Below are positions 41,191 to 52,470 of a stretch of 64,000 nucleotides of DNA, piece by piece; the first letter of the stretch is position 1; every line of letters begins with the position of its first letter. A program made the position numbers and the translations under genes. The notes beneath the pieces were generated by a model, which was not told the origin of the DNA, made no database searches, and worked only from the letters and a program-made list of their open reading frames with translations. Source of the stretch: Annona cherimola (taxonomy: Eukaryota; Streptophyta; Magnoliopsida; Magnoliales; Annonaceae); assembly GCA_030490835.1 (NCBI GenBank), contig CM059971.1, positions 53,244,012 through 53,308,011 on the forward strand. The letters run 5' to 3'.

Positions 41191-42393
41191 TCAATATCGT
41201 TAGACATTATTGGTGTTGAAAATTGGCCAGATGCTACATGGATCTATTTGATTGTGTTAGTTTGAAGATTATGAAGATAACTTCAACTATAAATTGTTGG
41301 AAGATATGTAATATGTTGAGTGTATACAATTAGTTGTAAATGAGATTACGAAGTATGGAATAAAAATTATCGCTTTGTGGTGCTAATCCAATTATTAATT
41401 GTAGTTTAGTTTGACTCGAAATTGCAAATGTTGCATGTACAATTTTAAACATACTCACAATTTTAGGCATTGAAAAAACTAATTCTATTCTAAGAAACAA
41501 GTAACATCCAGCGTCTAATTCCATTCCAAGCAACAAATAACTTCAACATTTCATTCCATTAATATAAGTAACTTGTAATATTGAACATTGCATTGCATGT
41601 AATTAAAGCAACCTTGAACATTCCATTACAAGGAATCAAATTCAAATCACAAAAATCTAGAACATTACAAGCTATGGAAACAAGACCAAATTCAACCTAT
41701 TACATGCCTACATACTCCATTCAAGTATAATGTCTCCACCTTGCTACAATAGTTTTACAAATATCAAATTATTTCGGAATGCTAAATATATGACAACGAA
41801 AAAAACTAAACTATACAAAGTAATGAGTAAGACATCATTTCTTTTGACATTGTAAACCAGCTCCATCTCTCTTGTCTCTCTTTTCATTTTCTTCTCTCAT
41901 GTCTAAGTCTGGCATCTCTACTGTTTGTTTCGGTTGACGCATTTCTACCATTTGATGCTCCTTCAAATCGTCAACATAGTGTATCGGTTCTCCCATATCC
42001 ACAACTATTTTGCTCTAGATTTAAGGTCGAGACTTTGTTTTGGGATTGGCTATCAACTTCAATATCATGCATTGAAACAATCTCGCTTTTTGATGAATGA
42101 CCCTCGTTTACCCATCTAAAAAGTTATATGCAAGTGAAGCATTCTGCCAAATGCTGGTAAAAATAATAAAATTAATTATTCAACTAGTGTGCAATGTTAT
42201 ATTGAAATGAATAAGTGTGCAATGTATACATAGTAAATAACATAAGACTTACATGATATTATGGACTTTGAAGAAACTGTCGGCCTGGATTTAGCGTGGT
42301 ATGAGAGGTTAGCACCATAATTGGTAGACCACATGAACATACAAATGTCCTACTTCCACATGACCTAGTTCTTGCACCTGAAGACGTTATTTC
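41191..42393. other. Unassigned AT-rich DNA with degenerate repeats
   Basis: No clear gene. Degenerate copies of 'cattccattacaagga'-like words recur at 41480-41640. A lysine/glutamate-rich minus frame near 41845-41950 (PDLDMREENEKR) could be an old exon but is unassigned. ATTTC at 42389-42393 is the left copy of the target duplication of the next element. Confidence 0.4.
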
Positions 42394-44111
42394 TGTTGGT
42401 CCCGAGTTGATGGCAAAACCCAAGAGGGGAGGGGTGAATTGGGTATTTAAAAAAAAATTATATCTTAAACAGAAACTTAACCCCGGATTAATCCAGTCCC
42501 CTTAATGAAGAAACGAAATGGAAAGCAATGTAATGTAAATGGCAGAAGTATAAATCAAGCACACAGGATTTTTATAGTGGTTCGGGCAACCTCCCTACTC
42601 CACTCTTCCAAGCTCACACTCCTTGTGACTTGGGTTCCACTATTGTATTCTCTCAATACAATTAGAGCCACTGCTCTCTTCTAGATTCCAGCTTTAGGGG
42701 GCATCAACAAAACACAGCACAAGTAGGTGATGAGTCACACTCCAATCACACACTATTTTGCTTACACTTGATCTTAGTTCCTCAAACTAAATCAAGTTCA
42801 ACACATACAAAAGAAATAATAAGAAAACTACACTTTACAGTTGTGTAGAAGCAGTTTGGCGCAGAGAAGAACTTGTTGAATTGGCTTTGAATGATCAGTA
42901 GTTGAGCTCTTGAAGTTTGAAGCAAAGTTCTTCCTCTTTGATTAGCTTGATCTCTTTAAAGCTCTTGTAGATGGTAGTTATGCACACTTAATGATTCTCA
43001 GCTACTTCCCTCGTCTACCATGAATGCCTTTTATAATCTTGGAGGGAATCCGAACGTTAGAGGGTAGGTGGAACGCATTTAATGCGCCAACGTTCGAATA
43101 AATTCCGACCGTTGCGACCCAAGTCGCATGTGGAGTCGACTTCGGATGCGACTTCGCCTAAGTCGCAGATGGAGTCGATTTCGGGTGCGACTTCGCTTCT
43201 CCGTCGCAACTTCAAGTTTCAGTCAGGGTTGACTTGGGCATCAACTTGACCCAAGTCGCAGGTGAAGTCGACTTCGGGTGCGACTTCACCTTGTCAGTTT
43301 CCAAGTCTGAGTCTTGAGTCGACTTTGGCTTCCGACTTCAACTCAAGTCGATCATGGAGTCGACTTGGGTTGCGACTTGACTTGGTCTTCTCCAATAATG
43401 CCTTGATCCTCTTTTGATTTTGCTTCTAGCTTGCTTGGCTTTATTCCTTTAGTCCTTGCTTTGGTTTATCTTGGATTGTCTTGAAACTTGTGATTTTTAG
43501 GAGAGCTTGAGTCCTGCTTGGTTGAATCATGCGCCTTACTTTGCATTTGACTCAGTTGGTCTTTAAGACTTGATAGACTTGATTTGATCTCCATATTGAA
43601 TCTTTGCTTTGAACTTGAGTGAGAGATTCTTTGAATAGACTTTGAAACTGCATCTTTGAAGTCTGAACTTCTCAAGTCGCGGATGACGTCGACTTTGTCT
43701 GAGACTTCACCCAAGTCGCACCTGGAGTCGACTTGGCCTGCGACTTGGGCAGCTTCGTGTCCCAAAATTCAGCTCTGGACAGTTTTTCACGATTGAAGTC
43801 GATAGCGAGGTCGACTTCGTTTGCGACTTGGCTTCTCAAGTCGCATGTGAAGTCGACTTGGGATGTGACTTCACCTGCAAGTTGATTTTGCCTTTGAGGT
43901 TCTTTCTCAAGTCGATAGTTGAGTCGACTTTGGGATCGACTTCACCCAAGTCGAAGTCCAAGTCGACTTGGGGATCGACTTGGCTACTTAAGTTCCTTAA
44001 AACAAATGGCAAACTCATTAGTCCTTTAAATATACTCAAGTTAGTTGTTGTTAATCATCAAAACTCAATCTTTGGTCAATTTTATTTTGTTTTGAAGCAT
44101 TGTTTCCAACA
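42394..44111 (-). mobile_element. Sirevirus-like Copia solo LTR
   Basis: In minus sense it starts TGTTGGAAACAATGC (44111) and ends GGGACCAACA (42394), 1718 bp. It is flanked by exact ATTTC duplications (42389-42393 and 44112-44116) with no internal sequence. This copy defines both LTR ends of the family to which the element at 3637-20180 belongs. It contains ten copies of a 34-bp dyad repeat. Minus-strand frames with repeated QVDS and DLGE words are translations of that repeat, not genes. Confidence 0.95.
43121..43981. repeat. Ten-unit 34-bp dyad array in Copia LTR
   Basis: The consensus is AAGTCGCA, 5 bases, AGTCGACT, 5 bases, TGCGACTT: a central palindrome flanked by inverted arms. Units start at 43121, 43160, 43253, 43345, 43674, 43713, 43796, 43838, 43909 and 43948, each 34 bp. 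Neighbouring units are most often 39 bp apart. Several units keep all dyad bases (for example 43121-43154). Confidence 0.95.
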
Positions 44112-44170
44112 ATTTCACTTGTGCCCGCTTATTTAATAAGAAAAGACAACAATTAATTCAAGATATTATG

Positions 44171-45134
44171 CTACTCAATATTTAAAGCTAACATGAGTTC
44201 AAGGAAAGAAATTACAATATGAGATAAATATCCAAAATATACCATCGTCTCATACTTGACCTCAACCCCTAGCAGTGCAATCATTATCACCCATCGAAGT
44301 GGATACATCGGTTGAGTTTGGGACCTTGAAAGTCGAGAAATTTTTTTTCTCATGACCCACAACAAATTTTTTACATTCACATCAAAATTGTGTTCCGCTA
44401 TGTGCCTATTCTAAAGGTCCTTTCATGCATTTAGAATACTTTCCCTTCATTATTGAAACATGTGCAAGCAAGATGCCATAAGCATGAGAACTTTATGAGA
44501 CTACTGTTCCACAATAGCCCCCCATATCATTACCCAAATTTGCATCTAGTCCTTGACTAATAAGATTGAAGTTATCACTTGACACTCCAGTAGGATATGC
44601 TCTTGCAACAATTTCGTCCCTAACAACAGTCTTCGTTCATGATGGCTTAGGCAATGTAGATGTGCAATAGTCATCTTCTCCATATTCTCTTTGACAATTT
44701 CAAATGCATCCAGGTTGTTTAAGGTATCGCTTCTAATATGAGACCACAATTGACCACTTGTGACTAGCATAGGTGGTAGAGGATATGTCCTCTAAGGCAA
44801 GTGATTCAGGTTCAAAACTCGGCGTGGGAGCTTTGTCTCCTCTTTAATATCTGGAGCTTATGGTCTCCCTTTTAATACTTAGAAGCTTGTGGTTTCCTTC
44901 ATTGATATTTGGGAGCTTATTGTCTCCCTATTTGAATCTTGTAAGAATTGTCTCGGAGTTCAAGTGTAAGATGTATTGAGATATCATGTAAAATACCTTA
45001 ATAAAAAGACCACCATTTGGATAATGTATGACTACTAATAGCAAGAGATTGTATAGCTTTCTTGTCATTAGTTGTAGATAACCGTCTAAACTGCGATTTA
45101 ACAACTTATGTCCATCATGGTAATATATGAAGAA
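44171..45134 (-). pseudogene. Probable C-terminal part of FAR1/FRS-like relic
   Basis: Minus frames at 44171-44380, 44546-44770 and 44928-45158 lie downstream of the MULE/SWIM relic. Fragments such as LNNLDAFEIVKENMEKM resemble the helical C-terminal region of FAR1-related proteins. The match is weak and frames are broken. The assignment rests mainly on position and orientation. Confidence 0.35.
44826..44940. repeat. Four-copy degenerate 26-30 bp repeat
   Basis: Units beginning near 44827, 44853, 44882 and 44912 share GGAGCTTATGGTCTCC-type sequence followed by a T-rich tail. They are diverged from one another. The array falls between two coding relics of the FAR1-like pseudogene, possibly in an intron or an insertion. 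Confidence 0.7.
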
Positions 45135-45455
45135 GGGTGATCCCATGAGTCTAACCATACGACCCCGCTAAATTTTTTTTTTATTTTTTATAAACATGTA
45201 GATTTATTTTTTATTTAACTTATAAATTAATTTTTACCATTTTGGATACTTTTAAGTATTTTTATTTTTAAACACAGTGACATTTTTGTAATTTTCTAAC
45301 TTAAAAATACTATTGCGTTTCAAAATAAAAAATACTTAAAAACATCCAAAGATGATAAAACTTGATTTGTAGATTAAGTACACCTAACTCTACATGTTTA
45401 TAACAAAAATAAAAAATAAAAAAGGGTCCCACAGCCGGATGCATGGGATCAACCC
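45135..45455. mobile_element. Foldback MITE, about 320 bp
   Basis: Left arm GGGTGATCCCATG (45135 on) and right arm CATGGGATCAACCC (to 45455) are inverted. Both arms continue inwards through GACCC, an AT-rich tract, ATAAACATGTAGA and TTTAAGTATTTTT, so most of the element folds on itself. A target duplication is not clear. It lies at the 3' edge of the SWIM-domain segment of the FAR1-like relic. Confidence 0.7.
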
Positions 45456-46660
45456 TCATAGATGAAATGGAGGAATACTTTTCATTTTTTAAAAGTGGAA
45501 ATGTGATGATATGCCTACAAACAATACTAAATGACCCAAATTTTGGGCATGAGCATTTGGCGACTATTCCCTCCACATTCCACATTATGATTTTTCGTTT
45601 GCTCTCATCTACCCCTTCTAATAAGAACACTTGCCACTAAAGTATAACCCCCTCATTTGCTATCTTCTCTGCAATATAGTACATACATTCAATCACTTCT
45701 GTCCAAAATTCCAAGAAATATTTCTTATATACACCTTTTCCATATGATCTTGAATGCTGTATTTATTTTGTAACTCAAGATTGACATAAAAGGTCTTGAA
45801 ATTAGCCTCTGCTTCCACATCACACCTTTGCTCAAGTACTTTGTCATAACCATTTGAAAAACCAATTAAATTTGAATTCCAAAATATAGAACCTATCAAA
45901 AAAGGCATTAATACTTTTGCTACGTTGGGTAGTTCTCATGCAAACCATTTGAAAAACCAATTAAATTTGAATTCCAAAATATAGAACCTATCAAAAAAGG
46001 CATTAATACTTTTGCTACGTTGGGTAGTTCTCATGCAAAATATTTTTTCATGTAAGTAGGAATACACATATGATGAATACCATAAATGTATCACAACCAC
46101 ACATGACCTTGTAACTCAAAATCTTCTATCATTGCTGTCCAATTACTCTCAAATTCCTCCTTGTTATTCAGCCAAATAAATAGTTGTTCAATTTTGCATT
46201 GAATGTGAGATGCTGATGAATAATATGAGATAATTTCTCTAGCAATTTCTTATGCATATTCCACAAACATGAGAGATGATTAGTATTTGGAAATATTGCT
46301 GCAATTGTTGGTCCTATAGCTACATTTTAATCTATGATGATGGTTGTAAGATGGACTCCACCCATTGCATCAACTAAAGCTTGGAATAACTGTTTGAAGT
46401 CTTCAATTGTCTTCTTAAAAAGCAAACTAGTGCTAAATAAGCATGTATGCGTGTGATGATTAACATTAACGAAAGGACCAAACGACATGTCATACTCATT
46501 CGTCTTGTATGTGGTGTCAAAACATACCACATCACCAAAGACCAAATAATCCTCCTTTGATTTTCCATCTACCAAAAAACGTAAGGTCGATCTCATGTCC
46601 TCATCAACATGGCTTTCATAGGAAAAACTACACCAAATATCAACACAAAGTCTCTCTCAT
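45456..46660 (-). pseudogene. FAR1/FRS-like (MULE-transposase-derived) relic
   Basis: Read on the minus strand from 46660 downward. First comes DEDMRSTLRFLVDGKSKEDY, then the MULE transposase core VCFDTTYKTNEYDM, FGPFVNVNHHTHTCLF and VDAMGG (46327-46596). After a stop follow AIGPTIAAIFPNTNH and CLWNMHKKLLEKLSH, then GFSNGYDKVLEQRCDVEAE (45693-45908). Last is a SWIM zinc finger KCSCPKFGSFSIVCRHI (near 45510-45560). This order is that of FHY3/FAR1-related proteins, transcription factors domesticated from Mutator-like transposases. The N-terminal FAR1 zinc-finger domain was not found. Stops, frameshifts and a 95-bp duplication make it a pseudogene. Confidence 0.85.
45848..46037. repeat. Tandem duplication, 2 x 95 bp, in the FAR1-like relic
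   Basis: Copies 45848-45942 and 45943-46037 both start AACCATTTGAAAAACC and end GTTCTCATGCA; they look identical. Because 95 is not a multiple of three, the duplication shifts the coding frame. It spans the segment encoding GFSNGYDK upward. Confidence 0.95.
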
Positions 46661-46689
46661 TTAAAACACATTTTGGATTCCTAATATCT

Positions 46690-47101
46690 TTCAATCATGT
46701 AGTTACTTTCACAACCAAGGTTGTTCCTTAGTATCACTAAGGTAGATCAATTGTCTTTAAGCTTAGTTAGCTATAGCTAAAGAGACTTAATTCCAAAATG
46801 CTACATGCGCATGATCCATATATTTGAAAATAGTAATGAAATCATAATATTATTACTTAAGAAGTTGCAAAATTGAAAAATGGCTTATTGACAATTTATA
46901 AATATGAATGCATAAAACCATCTGCATTGTTTACATAGAATCAACATTCTCATTGACTAGCAGTTATTTTAGCATTCCTACAACATATTTCAATAGAAAC
47001 CGAAAAAGTATACCAATGCAAATATACGAAAACAGAGAGCACACTCCCCACAACCAACATAATCCAAAACCTTTCATCAAAAAAAAAATCTAAAGCCTCA
47101 A
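46690..47101. other. Unassigned AT-rich DNA
   Basis: No gene or element recognised. The 61-residue plus frame at 46908-47093 has no plausible protein composition. AACAC at 47102-47106 is the target duplication of the next LTR. Confidence 0.4.
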
Positions 47102-47106
47102 AACAC

Positions 47107-48733
47107 TATTGGTCCTGAATTTATTACAAAGCCCAAGAGGAAAGGGGTGAATTGGGTCTCTAAAAAATTCTTTTGTAACTGGAAAACTCAACCCCTTGAA
47201 AGTTTGGTCCTCTTGAATGAAAAATATGAAATATAAAAGCAGTAAACAATCAAACTCAAGAAGTTATAGTGGTTCGGGACAACCCTCCCTACTCCACTCC
47301 TGCAAGAACACTCCCTAGTGTCTTGGGTTCCACTAAATAAGATTTTAGTATAGCAGAGTCCTTTGTTCTCTTCTAGATTTTAGCTCTAGGGGGGCCTTAT
47401 ACAAACTCAGCACAAATAGGTGACGAGTTTTACTCCAGTCACACGCTACTTTGTCTTCACTTGGTCTTAGTCTCCAATACTAAACCAAATGGAATACAAA
47501 TGATCAATAAGTAAAGAAAAATTCTACACTTTACAGTTGTGTAGGCAGTTTCTAGCACACGAAAGAAGTTGTAGAAGAGGTTGAAATGGAGCAATTCAGC
47601 ACTTAGCAATTTGAAGCAGTGTTCTTCTTGAAAACCCTTTTGTAGATCACTTAAAATGCTATGGAATGAGGAAGTTGAACTCAATCAATGCTCTCTTATC
47701 TGCTCTTCCTCGTTCATTTGAAGTGCCTTAAATAGAGGATAGTAAATTCGAAAGTTTGATGGTAGGTGGTGTGCATTTAATACTGCAACGTTCAAATTTT
47801 TTCCAACAATTGCGAGTCAAGTCGCACTTGGAGTCGACCTGGGATGCGACTTCGTCCAAGTCGCAGGTTAGAGTCGACTTCGGATGCGACTTTGAAGTTT
47901 AGCCTCCAAGTCAAGTTTCATACTCAGGTCGACTTGGTCTTCAGACTTGACCCAAGTCGCGGTTGGAGTCGACTTCGGATGCGACTTCACCAGCCATATG
48001 TCATCTTGGAAATTTAGACTTGTTAGTGATATACTTGTGTGTTTAGCCTTTCTTTGTTCTTCTCTTTTCAAGTGCATAGATCTTTGTTGGTGGTTTTAGC
48101 ACTTGATATTTGATTTGCTCAATGTTCCTTGGTACACTTGATACAATCCTTTTCAGTGGTCTTGACACAAGATTGTCATTGCCTCTTGAATTTGACTTTT
48201 ACATTCTAATAAGAAGTTTAGAAGCAACTTAATGTTGATCTTTACTTAAGTCGCAAGTTTAAATCGACTTGAGTTGGGACTTCACCCAAGTCGCATGTTG
48301 AGATCGACTTGAAGTATGACTTCACCCAAGTCGCATGATGGGGTCGACTTGATATGTGGCTTAACTTCGTCAACTTCAACTCCTGGAACTGAGGTTCACC
48401 CAAGTCGCAATTGGAGTCGACTTGGTGTTGCGACTTCACCTAAGTCGCAAGCGGAGTTGACTTAGGTTTTGACTTTGTCTGTCTCGGAGTCCAAATTTCA
48501 GCGCTGTCGATTTTTGGGGCTTTGAAATTGATATTGGAGTTGACTTGGGTATCGACTTCACCTAAGTCGATGCTTGAGTCGACTTGGCAAGCAACTTGGC
48601 CTACAACTTTTTGACCTTTGAATATATGAACCTTAGCATCACTTAACATACACATTTGTACTTAAATGATTCTCAAATTGAGTTGTTAATCATCAAAATA
48701 TGGACTGTACTTAATTTGCCTCATATTTCAACA
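47107..48733 (-). mobile_element. Sirevirus-like Copia solo LTR, second copy
   Basis: It spans 1627 bp. In minus sense it starts TGTTGAAATATGAGGC (48733) and ends AGGACCAATA (47107; final CA mutated to TA). Exact AACAC duplications lie at 47102-47106 and 48734-48738. The layout equals that of 42394-44111: the dyad array, 'gtggttcgggacaacc', and the 'gccttatacaaactcagcacaa' block. No internal region is present. Confidence 0.94.
47819..48597. repeat. Dyad-repeat array in Copia LTR (about nine units)
   Basis: Units of the AAGTCGCA ... AGTCGACT ... TGCGACTT type begin at about 47819, 47858, 47954, 48248, 48288, 48328, 48402, 48442 and 48564. Runs such as 48248-48288-48328 have a strict 40-bp step. 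They are more decayed than in the 42394 copy. Confidence 0.88.
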
Positions 48734-48819
48734 AACACCACGTGACAAAAATCTCAAACATACGAAATAGATAGCACGATGTATTCCTTCCCTCCCACAA
48801 AATTCATTTTTTGCCATCA

Positions 48820-51815
48820 TGTGAAACCCCAATTTTAGGAACGTGTATGAAACCCTAGGGTTATAAACCCTGGATAATATAATTATATTTATATGAAATA
48901 TATATTAATGATGTTTTGCAATATATGACATTGGAGGATTAAATAACTAATTATGAAATATTAATTCGGATGAATAGTAAACATGAACAGTGAACACATG
49001 AATAGTAAACGTGAGATTAAGGAATATATTAAGTTAATCACTTTGGATTAACTTAATCATAAAAGACAAAAAAGGAAGCTTCCCACTAAAGGACAAAAGT
49101 GCTTTTTGGATTAAAATATTAATTTTTGGATTTTTATGGATTTTTTGTAGAAAACATAGAAAAATTCATATTTTGCAATCCGGACATCGGATTGGGGTGA
49201 AATTTTTTATAGATGGAAAAAATAATTTGATGAACATGATGAATGATCCAAGATTGATCAAAAATCATAAATCAAGGGTCAAGATTAAACGACATTTGAA
49301 GATAAAAAAGGTAGCCCACTTTTCATTAATTATAATTTGACTTTTGGGTTATTGTTAATTAATTAAAAATCAAATTAATTAAAGAAAATATGCACTTAAA
49401 CCAAGGAGTAGCTGGGATGTTGACATGTATGGATTTTGGAGCCAAAATCAACGGCCCAAAATCAATCTTATCTTAAGATCAACGGTTTGGATGAATTAAG
49501 CTTAAAATATATATTTTTTTAATGAAATAAAAATAATTAAAATAGGCAGATAGGGGAGCGTGAATAGTAGTAGGGGAGGCTGCACATGGCTCAAGAAGTT
49601 TCATGGATTTTGAAGAAAAATATTTAGAATTTAATCCATGGAGCTAAGGGCGTAAATTACAATTTAGTAGAAAATGGAAGGGTATAAATAGGGGAGCATG
49701 GTGAACGTCCAAAGGCACAAATCCCAACTCCATTGAGCATTTCCAACCCCCAAAATTCGTTTTTGGCCTTAAAGAGAGAAGGAGAGAAGGAAAGAGAGAG
49801 AAAGGCCTAGTAGGAGGAAAGTTTTTCTACTTGATGTAAGGGAATTCTTCCCAAATTTATTTTGGGTGTTAAGTAGGGTAAAACCATGCTTAGATAATAC
49901 TTAAGCATGAGAAAATAAGTATAGTTATAATGCCCAAATGGAATTATGCCGAAACATCAAAAATTTGGAGCAAAGATAGAGCATTCGAGAAAATCATGTA
50001 TAAAATATGAAAATAATGCTCCAATATTGCTAAATGATGATATGAGATGAATGTTTTATGATAGTTATGATGTTGGAATGATGATATATTAATCTCATGA
50101 TTTTTGGATTTAAGGATTATGCTTAAGTGAAATTATGTAGATTTTTAGTATATGGAGAAAATGATTTAATTAGCCAAGTTAATGATGATAAATTCAAATT
50201 CATGAATTTTTCCATGATATACTAACTAAGAGCTATGTTATGGTATTTTTTGTTTTTAGAAAAAATGTCAATTTTTGGAACTCATGAACAGTAACCAACA
50301 CGCTGTGAACAGTAACCTCGAATGAACATTATCCTGCTACAGTACGTGAACAGTAATCATGAACAGTAACTATAAACAGTGAACAACGTGATTTTGGGAA
50401 AAATTGAGGTTTATTTTTTTTAAGGATATATGGATTTAATTTTTAAGGATTTACGGATAAAAACTCATATAAGGAGGTAATGACCAAGTATTTATAAAGG
50501 GATAACCTCTATAAAAATGAGCTAATATGCGATCATAAAGCATGCATGAAAAGCAATCTAAGACATGGAATAGGTGGATAAAATATCTAATTTTCTTGTA
50601 TAAGAAGAGGAAAGGAGAAGGTTGAGGACACAGACTAAGAAGGTAAGCAAGCAAATTTTTTAAAATGTGATTTTATTGCTTTATTGTAAGCAAACACAAC
50701 TTTGAAAATATTATTTTATTCTCAAGTATTTATGTAATGTGTTTAAGGGTGACCATTCCTATAATGTTTTGAAATGATAAATGTTTATGAGTTTTTATTC
50801 ATGCCGGCATATTGATATCATGTGATGTTCAAGGACATGTGCACATGTATGATGTATAATGAAGAGGCTTTGGTGGAGGTAGAAAGCGGATCAGAGGGTC
50901 CCCCTTCACTATTGCCGAGTCGTATGGGCTGTGTGCCGGCGGCGTCCTCTCAAGAGGTGGAGGCAAAAGAATATTATGTGTGAATGAATGCATTGCATTT
51001 TCATACATGGATTGAAAAGGAAAGCATAGATTTGAAAATAATGTTCTTAAGGAATGGTGTAAATAATTCTCTACATGAGAATGACAAGTAACCTAGTGTA
51101 AGAGGTATATAATGCCGGGGAAATCAAAAGTTATGCATGTAGGAGACCACGTAGGCGTCAAGAGGACGAGAGGTTCCCCTTGATGAGGCCAAGTCGGAGA
51201 AAGCCGACATATTGGACCATGCTATGTGAGATGTCCCCTGGGCTAGCGTACCCGCACACGAAGGTTATGTCAGGAATGGAAAGGAAGCATTTGCACATCT
51301 AATGTTTATGAAATGATTTTTATGAAAAATTTTCTGTGCATTTGATAGTTGATCACTTGGTAAGTGTTTTCTATCGAATGGAGATGAATGCATTTAAAAT
51401 GAAAAATGCTTGCTTATTGAGTTTCGACTCATGTTTTGTTTTCCCAACCTCAGACAAGTGTAGGGAAAGTCAAGAGATGAAAGACATGTATTGTTAAAGG
51501 AAAAGAGGAATCTACAAAGGTTAGTAGATTTTTGTATGAATAAATGCCCTAATGGGATAGGGTGAAAAAGACATAAGTTGTATGAAATTATAAAGTGATG
51601 AATAATATTAAAAGTTGATGATTTATGATGATATGAATAAGTCTATTATAAATGATGATGAGTATATGTTATGTGATGAAAGAAAAGAAAAATTTTTTTG
51701 GACAAGATCCAATTAAGTACCCGCCGCGTGATCAGGACAACAATCCTGAGTCACATTTACCAATCGACAAGATCCCAGAGTAAAACTTCTAGGCACCCCG
51801 GTTCGGGGCGCCACA
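48820..51815 (+). mobile_element. Gypsy solo LTR, plus strand
   Basis: It starts TGTGAAACCCC and ends GGTTCGGGGCGCCACA, 2996 bp, with exact CATCA duplications at 48815-48819 and 51816-51820. Landmarks are a GA-rich leader (49768-49805), AGGTAAGCAAGC (50641-50652), a CCGGCGGCG box near 50936 and the 'tttcgactcatgttttgttttcc' block. It carries repeated GTGAACAGTAA words (48970-49010 and 50285-50380). It ends 656 bp upstream of the start codon of the intact gene. Confidence 0.95.
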
Positions 51816-51820
51816 CATCA

Positions 51821-52470
51821 TGTCCATTTTTCTTAAGGAATATATCATGTATCCAAACACAAAAATATTTCTATATCAGCAATCCTCGCACTTCAGTAGA
51901 AGTATATCATTTATTCAACAAAAATTTTACTGTTAAAATATCTCTAGCACCAGTCACCGAGGAAAGAGACTATGGATAGAAAACGGCCCAAAAATAATAA
52001 TAATAAACTTTGCAGTGCAAGCGACAAGCTCAACATCGTCTCTTTCAAAAGAATACCATCATATACCTTAAATCCAAAAACCTACTTATTTAAGAATATG
52101 ATGTGAGATAAATATCAGAAAAATACACATTGTGATGCTGCAAAAATATATCTCTACAATCAGTCATCGACAAGATACACTAAAAAATGGCTCAAGAGTA
52201 CTGCTTCTAAACGAAAACTACTTGTTAATATAGGATGATTAATTTTGGCTGACTTATATTTCTTTTAAATTTCAGTTTTTCTTCTAAAACTTGTTTTTCT
52301 TCCACGAAGTATCGGCCTCATAAACTTCCGCTCCGGATAGAAAATTATCCGTCGCGTCCGCCGAGGAAATACTACGGTTCCGGAGGAGGACGTGCTTTAG
52401 CCACTCTTTTTGATGGTTGGTTTAGACATTTAAACAAGCGACTTGCGGGCAACACTCCTAAAGCGTAGAA
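51821..52470 (+). promoter_or_regulatory. Probable promoter and 5' UTR of the 52471 gene
   Basis: This is the only upstream sequence between the solo LTR and the start codon. A TATATTT string lies near 52255. From about 52300 the sequence becomes GC-rich, which suits a transcribed 5' end. No core element can be fixed with confidence. An imperfect direct repeat ('tatctcta.ca..cagtca.cga', near 51938 and 52148) is also present. Confidence 0.35.

Noticed and set aside
43121..43981. CRISPR-like appearance of regularly spaced palindromic repeats
   Set aside because: The genome is plant, spacers are not unique sequences of constant size, the repeats are diverged, and the array lies inside an LTR with target duplications. 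There are no cas genes.
43466..44039. Minus-strand ORFs with repeated QVDS/DLGE words
   Set aside because: They are translations of the 34-bp dyad array in the Copia LTR. The repeated peptide follows the DNA repeat and has no start, domain or partner.
45133..45460. Reading the AT-rich inverted block as a transcription terminator hairpin
   Set aside because: The arms are over 100 bp with outer GGGTTGATCCCATG repeats, which fits a foldback MITE. Plant genes do not use such terminators.
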